DNA of 64,000 nt from Actibacterium mucosum KCTC 23349 (GTDB taxonomy: Bacteria > Pseudomonadota > Alphaproteobacteria > Rhodobacterales > Rhodobacteraceae). A model generated the notes under the pieces. It was not told the DNA's origin. It was given only the letters and a program-made list of their open reading frames with translations, and ran no database searches. Below are positions 62,038 through 64,000 of the stretch, piece after piece. The first letter of the stretch is position 1. Every line of letters starts with the position of its first letter. Made by a program: the position numbers and the translations under genes. Location of the stretch: positions 62,001 to 126,000 of the forward strand of contig NZ_JFKE01000004.1 of NCBI RefSeq assembly GCF_000647975.1. Direction: 5' to 3'.

Positions 62038-63765
62038 ATGACCCCCACCGAATCTGCCCTTCTGGACCAGGTTTCCATCGACGAGCCTTGGGCGCTTGTC
62101 GAAAGCTTTGCCACGTTCAAACGCGAACACCCTGATGATGTGAACCGCGGTATGGACGAGGTTGTTCAGCGGCTGCGCAAACACGGGGTCGAGGTCGACA
62201 TTCACGAACCCGAACTGTTCCTCAGCCTGCCCGGCCAGGCCCGGGTCGAGGCAGACGGCCAGACCTTTCGCGCAAAACCCCCTGCTTTTTCCGCCAGCGC
62301 GCCGGATGGCTTCACCGGTCCGCTGGTCTATATCCGCGGCACCACGAACATGGACGAGGAAGACGCATTTGAAAGCCAGCTGGAAGCCGGCCCTGAAATG
62401 GAGGCCAAGGTCAGCGGCAAGATTGTTCTAACCGAAGGCTTCGCCAGCCCCGCCATCATCTCGCTCATGGAAAGCTGCGGCGCTGTGGGTGTGATTGCCA
62501 TCAACCCCGGCGTTGACGTGCATTGGGGGATTTGCACAACGATCTGGGGCATTCCGGGCACCAGCGACTTGTCGCGTAAACCCGCAATCCCCGCAGCAGC
62601 CGTGAACATGGACAGCGGCAAGGCCCTGATCGAGATCGCCAAGGCCGGTGGCAGCGCCACGATCTTTACCCAGACGGAAGAAGGCTGGTTCACCTCGAAA
62701 CTGCCCGAGATCACCATTCCCGGCACCGAAGAGCCTGAGAAATACGTCCTGCTTCACGGCCATCTCGACAGCTGGGACGTTGGCGTTGGGGACAATGCCA
62801 CCGGTGACGCGTCGATGTTGGAAATTGCCCGCGTTCTCTGGGCCAACCGTGACAAGCTGCGGCGCACGGTCAAGATTTGCTGGTGGCCGGGCCACTCCAC
62901 CGGCCGCTATGCCGGATCCACATGGTATTCCGACACATTTGCCCTGGACCTCGACGCCAATTGCGTGGCCCAGGTCAATTGTGACAGCCCCGGCTGTCGC
63001 TGGGCGACCGAGTTCCTGAACGTGTCTGTCATGTCCGAGGCCCATGACTTCCTCGCCGACGTCATACGCGATGTATGCGGCAAGGAACTGCACTCGGAAC
63101 GGCCGCACCGGGCGGGGGATTATTCGTTCAACGACATTGGCCTGTCCAGCTATCTGATGTTGTCCTCGGCCATGACGGACGCCCATCGCGAAGAGCTTGG
63201 ATATTACGCGGTTGGTGGATGCGGGATGAACATTGCGTGGCACACCGAGAACGACACGCTCGAGATCGCCGATAAAGACATCCTGCTGCGCGACATCAAG
63301 GTTTATCTGCTCGCTGTATTCCGCAACGCGAATGCGGACATCTTGCCAATGGACTGGTGTGCAACCGCGCGCGAATTCCTTGCAACGATTGCGGATTACC
63401 AAACCCAGGCGGCGGAGTTGTTTGACTTCACCCCGGCCCGCCTCGCGGTCGAGGCCCTTTTGAACGATCTCGACGCCTTTTATCTGGCCGCGGCCAACGG
63501 CAATATCCCCGCAGACATCGCAAATACCGTGATTCAGGAACTGGCGCGCATTCTTGTGCCGGTGAATTTCAACCGCTCGCCGCGGTTCCGCCATGACCCG
63601 GCCCTGACCATCCCCCCTTTGCCTGCGCTGGAAGAGGCCACAAAAATTGCCGCCCGCCCGGCAGACCAGCTTGGGTTTGCGCGGACCGAGCTGGTGCGGG
63701 GACAGAACCATGTCATCGCCGAGATCACGGCCGCCCGCCGCCTGATCGCGCGCCTGACGGCCTGA
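62038..63765 (+). CDS. M28-family peptidase-like protein with altered catalytic motif
   Basis: This 575-residue protein has a PA-type insert (about 100-210) and an M28 zinc-peptidase core. Metal ligands are present in HGHLDSW (H242), GDNATG (D252), NCDSPG (D316) and AWHTEND (H402). The usual catalytic EE pair of M28 enzymes (WGAEEQGLLGS) is replaced by WPGHSTGRYAGS, so the general-base Glu and a zinc-binding Glu are missing; H286 is at about the place. It may use a different ligand or not be a peptidase. The ATG at 62038 follows GGAGAG. There is no signal peptide. Confidence 0.8.
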   Translation: MTPTESALLDQVSIDEPWALVESFATFKREHPDDVNRGMDEVVQRLRKHGVEVDIHEPELFLSLPGQARVEADGQTFRAKPPAFSASAPDGFTGPLVYIRGTTNMDEEDAFESQLEAGPEMEAKVSGKIVLTEGFASPAIISLMESCGAVGVIAINPGVDVHWGICTTIWGIPGTSDLSRKPAIPAAAVNMDSGKALIEIAKAGGSATIFTQTEEGWFTSKLPEITIPGTEEPEKYVLLHGHLDSWDVGVGDNATGDASMLEIARVLWANRDKLRRTVKICWWPGHSTGRYAGSTWYSDTFALDLDANCVAQVNCDSPGCRWATEFLNVSVMSEAHDFLADVIRDVCGKELHSERPHRAGDYSFNDIGLSSYLMLSSAMTDAHREELGYYAVGGCGMNIAWHTENDTLEIADKDILLRDIKVYLLAVFRNANADILPMDWCATAREFLATIADYQTQAAELFDFTPARLAVEALLNDLDAFYLAAANGNIPADIANTVIQELARILVPVNFNRSPRFRHDPALTIPPLPALEEATKIAARPADQLGFARTELVRGQNHVIAEITAARRLIARLTA

Positions 63766-63864
63766 CACCTTCCCCGGCACGGTTCATGACCGGGCCGGGG
63801 GACGCAAAAACCACGTCCAGACCCGCCAAGGTGACCGGAATTCAGGGGATGTGTCAGGAGAGTT

Positions 63865-63941
<77 letters not shown>

Positions 63942-64000
63942 CTGAGGCCAACGATATAGGTCATGCGCCAAATGGCTGCAATCGCTATTTCACGCGAACA

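Overview
The window is chromosomal DNA of an alphaproteobacterium, very probably a Rhodobacterales (Roseobacter-group) marine bacterium. The indications are high GC content, a GAAC-N7-GAAC SOS box of the alphaproteobacterial type, Rhodobacterales-type small families (DUF3572, DUF983, an ImuA-like protein, an ECF sigma/anti-sigma/CpxP-like operon), and many ABC-transporter catabolic operons whose genes overlap by ATGA, GTGA or TGATG. I saw no transposase, integrase, phage gene or CRISPR array.

Left part, about 1-25000, is mainly core genome: dnaG, glutamate dehydrogenase, three Tad-type pseudopilin/VWA proteins, a TetR regulator, homoserine dehydrogenase, glpX, recJ and tRNA-Glu. Next come an H-NOX-like protein paired with a PAS-GGDEF diguanylate cyclase, a HAD phosphatase, a PleD-like regulator, an ECF sigma operon beside an EF-hand protein, a DUF983 protein coupled to a NUDIX hydrolase, a DMT exporter with an aldo/keto reductase, an SOS-controlled imuA-like gene and metG. 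The H-NOX-like protein lacks the heme-ligand His and the YxSxR motif, so it is probably not a classical NO/heme sensor.

Right part, about 25000-63800, holds three adjacent substrate-utilisation loci. Each has its own ABC importer, regulator and degradative enzymes. (A) 25011-36291 is a galactoside locus: alpha- and beta-galactosidase, a dehydrogenase, KDGal kinase and KDPGal aldolase (De Ley-Doudoroff route, without lactonase or dehydratase), a sugar ABC importer and an IclR regulator. (B) 36501-49004 is an unusual locus: sugar ABC importer, argininosuccinate-lyase-like enzyme, VOC protein, PfkB kinase, NagB-II/FrlB-like SIS deaminase, ROK regulator, a large PIG-L deacetylase fused to a GATase-like tail, and a DMT transporter. 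It reads as a pathway for an N-acylated amino sugar joined to a C4 dicarboxylate-type group, and it is the best candidate for an undescribed system. (C) 49035-63765 is a Dpp-type importer with HyuA/HyuB ATP-dependent hydrolase subunits, an M20 dipeptidase, an MDR oxidoreductase, an IclR regulator and an M28-like protein with altered active-site residues. It points to import and hydrolysis of a cyclic-amide or peptide-like compound. A tRNA-Arg(CCG) closes the window.

All three solute-binding-protein genes are followed at once by strong hairpins without T-tracts, which probably raise binding-protein over permease expression. The three divergent regulator/operon regions each contain clear inverted or direct repeats. 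No stretch longer than about 300 bases lacks a gene; the largest gaps (4063-4310, 19240-19450, 36292-36500, 60870-61110) hold promoter or hairpin sequence and nothing else I could identify.
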